A stretch of 64,000 bases of DNA. Origin: Flavobacteriales bacterium (GTDB lineage Bacteria > Bacteroidota > Bacteroidia > Flavobacteriales_F > PHOS-HE28). Position 1 is the first letter of the stretch; each line of letters starts with the position of its first letter. A program made the translations under genes and the position numbers. Shown here in pieces: positions 62,040 to 64,000 of the stretch. Location of the stretch: the NCBI GenBank assembly GCA_020635655.1, contig JACJZI010000004.1:186001-250000 (forward strand), given 5' to 3'. The notes under the pieces are model-generated. The model had not been told where the DNA came from, did no database searches, and saw only the letters and a list, made by a program, of their open reading frames with translations.

Positions 62040-62047
62040 TACTTTCG
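62040..62047 (+). promoter_or_regulatory. -7-like element of the LLM oxidoreductase gene
   Basis: TACTTTCG, one base from TAnnTTTG, ends 5 bp before the ATG. Confidence 0.4.
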
Positions 62048-62052
62048 CATCC

Positions 62053-63087
62053 ATGGCGATCGAGCTGGGATTGGACACCTTCGGGGATGTGACAGCGGAT
62101 GTGAACGGTGATCCGCTCACCCCGGGACAAGTGATACGGAACGTGGTGGCCGAGGCGGAGCTCGCCGATCGACTGGGCCTCGACTTCTTCGGCGTGGGCG
62201 AACACCACCGGCCCGACTTCGCCGTGAGCGCGCCGGAAGTGGTGCTGGCCGCGATCGCCGGACGCACGGAACGCATCCATGTCGGGTCCGCCGTCACCGT
62301 GCTCAGTTCCGATGATCCGGTCCGGGTCTATCAACGCTTCGCCACGCTCGATGCCTTGTCCAATGGCCGGGCAGAGGTGATCATCGGTAGAGGTTCCTTC
62401 ACGGAATCATTTCCGCTTTTTGGTCTCGAACTGGACCAATATGAAGTGCTTTTCAATGAACGTCTGGAGTTGTTCGCGGAGCTCTTGAAGGAAGGTCCGG
62501 TCACATGGCGCGGCAGCACCCGGGCATCTCTGACCCAACAGCGTGTGTACCCGCCGACGGCCTCGGGCCACCTGCCCGTTTGGATCGGGGTGGGGGGCAC
62601 CCCGGCATCGGTCGTCCGCGCGGCCCGGTATGGACTTCCGCTCATGCTGGCGATCATCGGCGGCGACCCACTGCAGTTCCGACCTTTCGTCGACCTGTAT
62701 CAGCGGACCCTGTCCGAGGTAGGGCGCGGCATGCTGCCCATCGGGGCCCATTCTCCCGGTCACGTGGCGGCCACGGACGAACAGGCCAGGGAGGAACTAT
62801 GGCCGCATTTCGCAACCATGTACGAACGCATCGGTCGTGAGCGCGGTTGGGGCAAGTTCACCAGGCAGGCCTACGAGCAGTTGGCCGGACCGACCGGCGC
62901 GTTGTGCGTGGGTTCTCCGGAGACCGTGGCCAGGAAGATCGTACGGATGGTCAAGGCACTGGGCCTGTCCCGCTTCGACCTGAAGTACAGCGCGGGAACG
63001 TTACCTCACGAACGACTGATGGCCAGCATTGAACTCTACGGAAAGGAAGTGGCGCCTCGGGTGCGCGAGGCGATGACAGCGGAGTAG
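62053..63087 (+). CDS. LLM-class flavin-dependent oxidoreductase
   Basis: ATG at 62053 (MAIELGLDTF) gives 344 residues of the luciferase-like monooxygenase fold: GLDFFGVGEHHRPDFAVSAP, IHVGSAVTVLSSDDPVRVYQ, RFATLDALSNGRAEVIIGRG and PVWIGVGGTPASVVRAARYG. It resembles the Bacteroidota FMN/F420-independent LLM proteins with unknown substrate. The upstream -7-like element fixes the start. Confidence 0.88.
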   Translation: MAIELGLDTFGDVTADVNGDPLTPGQVIRNVVAEAELADRLGLDFFGVGEHHRPDFAVSAPEVVLAAIAGRTERIHVGSAVTVLSSDDPVRVYQRFATLDALSNGRAEVIIGRGSFTESFPLFGLELDQYEVLFNERLELFAELLKEGPVTWRGSTRASLTQQRVYPPTASGHLPVWIGVGGTPASVVRAARYGLPLMLAIIGGDPLQFRPFVDLYQRTLSEVGRGMLPIGAHSPGHVAATDEQAREELWPHFATMYERIGRERGWGKFTRQAYEQLAGPTGALCVGSPETVARKIVRMVKALGLSRFDLKYSAGTLPHERLMASIELYGKEVAPRVREAMTAE

Positions 63088-63103
63088 ACCGTAGCCCATG
63101 GGT

Positions 63104-64000
63104 TCAGCGCGCGCTGGGCGGGAGCAATCGCAGGACCTTATGGCTGTGTTCACGCACCTTTCGGATCAGATCGGGCTCCTCAGCGAGTTGATGTCCATGA
63201 GAAGGCACCATGTCCTGGATGGTCGCCTTCCAAGTGTTGGCGACCTGGTCCGGAAAACACCGTTCCAACAGATCGAGCATGATGGACACAGCGGTGCTCG
63301 CCCCGGGAGATGCCCCGAGAAGCGCGGCCAGTGATCCGTCCGTCGACGTGACCAGTTCAGTACCGAACGCGAGGACACCCCCTTCATCGGGATCCTTCTT
63401 GATCACCTGCACCCGCTGACCCGCGATCGCCAGTCCCCAATCCTCCATGCGGGCAGTGGGCATGAAGGCCTTCAATTCTTCCAGACGCTCCTCGGGTGAT
63501 AAGCGCACTTCGTGTATCAGGTATCTCGTCAGGTCCAGGTTCTTCCAACCGGCGCTCAGCATCGGCCCCAGGTTCTCCCATTCCAATGACGATGGCAGGT
63601 CGAGCCAGGACCCGTGTTTAAGGAACTTGGTGGAAAACCCGGCGAACGGACCGAACAGAAGGGCGGGCTTCCCGGCCACGGTGCGGTGGTCCAGGTGGGG
63701 GACGGACATGGGTGGGGCTCCCTCCTTCGCTTTTCCATATACCTTGACAGCGTGACGTCCGATCACGGCCGGATCCGTACAACGCAACCATTGTCCGCCA
63801 ACAGGGAACCCGCCGTAGCCTTCGGCCTCTGGAATGCCGGACCTCTCCAACAAAGGAAGGGTGCCACCTCCCGCGCCAATGAACACGAAAGGCGAGCGGA
63901 CACGCATTTTGTCATGTTCATGCCGGTCTCTGACCCGCACTTCCCACCGGTCGTTCCCTGTCCGTGCCAGGTCACGGACCTGATGCCCCAGGTGCAGTTG
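63104..64000 (-). CDS. mqo: Malate:quinone oxidoreductase (5' end outside window)
   Basis: The frame runs open to the right edge of the window, so only about the C-terminal 299 residues are present. MQO landmarks are FVFIGAGGGTLPLLERSGIP followed by EAEGYGGFPVGGQWLRC, VYGKAKEGAPPMSVPHLDHR, LLFGPFAGFSTKFLKHGS, TSTDGSLAALLGASPGASTA and DMVPSHGHQL. The membrane-associated flavoenzyme oxidises malate to oxaloacetate and passes electrons to quinone. Position next to the LLM gene is convergent. Confidence 0.92.
   Translation of the reverse strand, partial: QLHLGHQVRDLARTGNDRWEVRVRDRHEHDKMRVRSPFVFIGAGGGTLPLLERSGIPEAEGYGGFPVGGQWLRCTDPAVIGRHAVKVYGKAKEGAPPMSVPHLDHRTVAGKPALLFGPFAGFSTKFLKHGSWLDLPSSLEWENLGPMLSAGWKNLDLTRYLIHEVRLSPEERLEELKAFMPTARMEDWGLAIAGQRVQVIKKDPDEGGVLAFGTELVTSTDGSLAALLGASPGASTAVSIMLDLLERCFPDQVANTWKATIQDMVPSHGHQLAEEPDLIRKVREHSHKVLRLLPPSAR

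Overview
The window looks like chromosomal DNA of a high-GC member of the Bacteroidota, most likely Flavobacteriales. Four lines of evidence support this. There are gliding-motility genes (gldF, gldG and a gldI-like gene next to an NrnA-type phosphoesterase) and several secreted proteins with type IX secretion (T9SS) C-terminal sorting domains. There are families typical of the phylum (DUF5723, DUF4476, DUF6913, DUF3667, DUF4340, META). Shine-Dalgarno sequences are scarce, and Bacteroidota-type -7 promoter elements (TAnnTTTG and close variants) lie directly in front of start codons. Apart from one anomalous island and one damaged stretch, the DNA is compact, GC-rich and gene-dense, with many 1-14 bp overlaps between neighbouring genes.

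Layout. 1-3.9 kb: a plus-strand chain of nrnA (cut by the window edge), two FKBP-type lipoproteins and a DUF5723 outer-membrane protein. 3.9-6.6 kb: minus-strand RsmI-like methylase, low-molecular-weight phosphatase and dnaA. 7-10 kb: thioesterase, YigZ, EamA transporter and ribD. 10-12.8 kb: prmC and ligA, both collinear with their families but riddled with frameshifts. 12.8-17.6 kb: DUF6913, dapA, a CotH/T9SS protein, a c-type cytochrome, a rhomboid protease and a META lipoprotein. 17.6-22.4 kb: dnaN, DUF4340, gldG, gldF. 22.5-26.7 kb: TPR protein, ABM monooxygenase, SAM hydrolase, phoH, a 14-bp tandem repeat and purC. 26.8-30.1 kb: an accessory island with an orphan Rhs C-terminal cassette, a lipoprotein, an operator-like inverted-repeat cluster in front of a 42-codon ORF, and a 168-bp tandem duplication abutting tRNA-Asp. 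30.2-35.4 kb: DUF58, thioredoxin, dnaE. 35.5-43 kb: SnoaL-like protein, M1 peptidase, T9SS metallopeptidase, rhodanese, rpsP, rimM, and frameshifted trmN6-like and saccharopine-dehydrogenase-like genes. 43.1-47.6 kb: a DUF4476-CsgG-LPP20-LPP20 envelope cluster. 47.7-53.4 kb: DUF423, pckA, DUF3667, an S41-like protein lacking its expected catalytic serine, and a binding protein. 53.3-64 kb: Mpo1, DinB, a nuclease/phosphatase, YdcF-like, TPR, an ABC ATPase, T9SS and dockerin-like secreted proteins, an LLM oxidoreductase and mqo (cut by the window edge).

Most genes are housekeeping: replication (dnaA, dnaN, dnaE, ligA), translation (rpsP, rimM, prmC, tRNA-Asp), biosynthesis (ribD, purC, dapA) and central carbon metabolism (pckA, mqo). 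They are interleaved with cell-surface and secretion genes. The most unusual material is the accessory island at 26.8-30.1 kb. Other points of interest are the near-leaderless promoter layout, the CsgG/LPP20 cluster and the duplicated Asp-rich C-terminal module at 61.1-61.4 kb. The damaged prmC-ligA stretch is more likely consensus error than biology.
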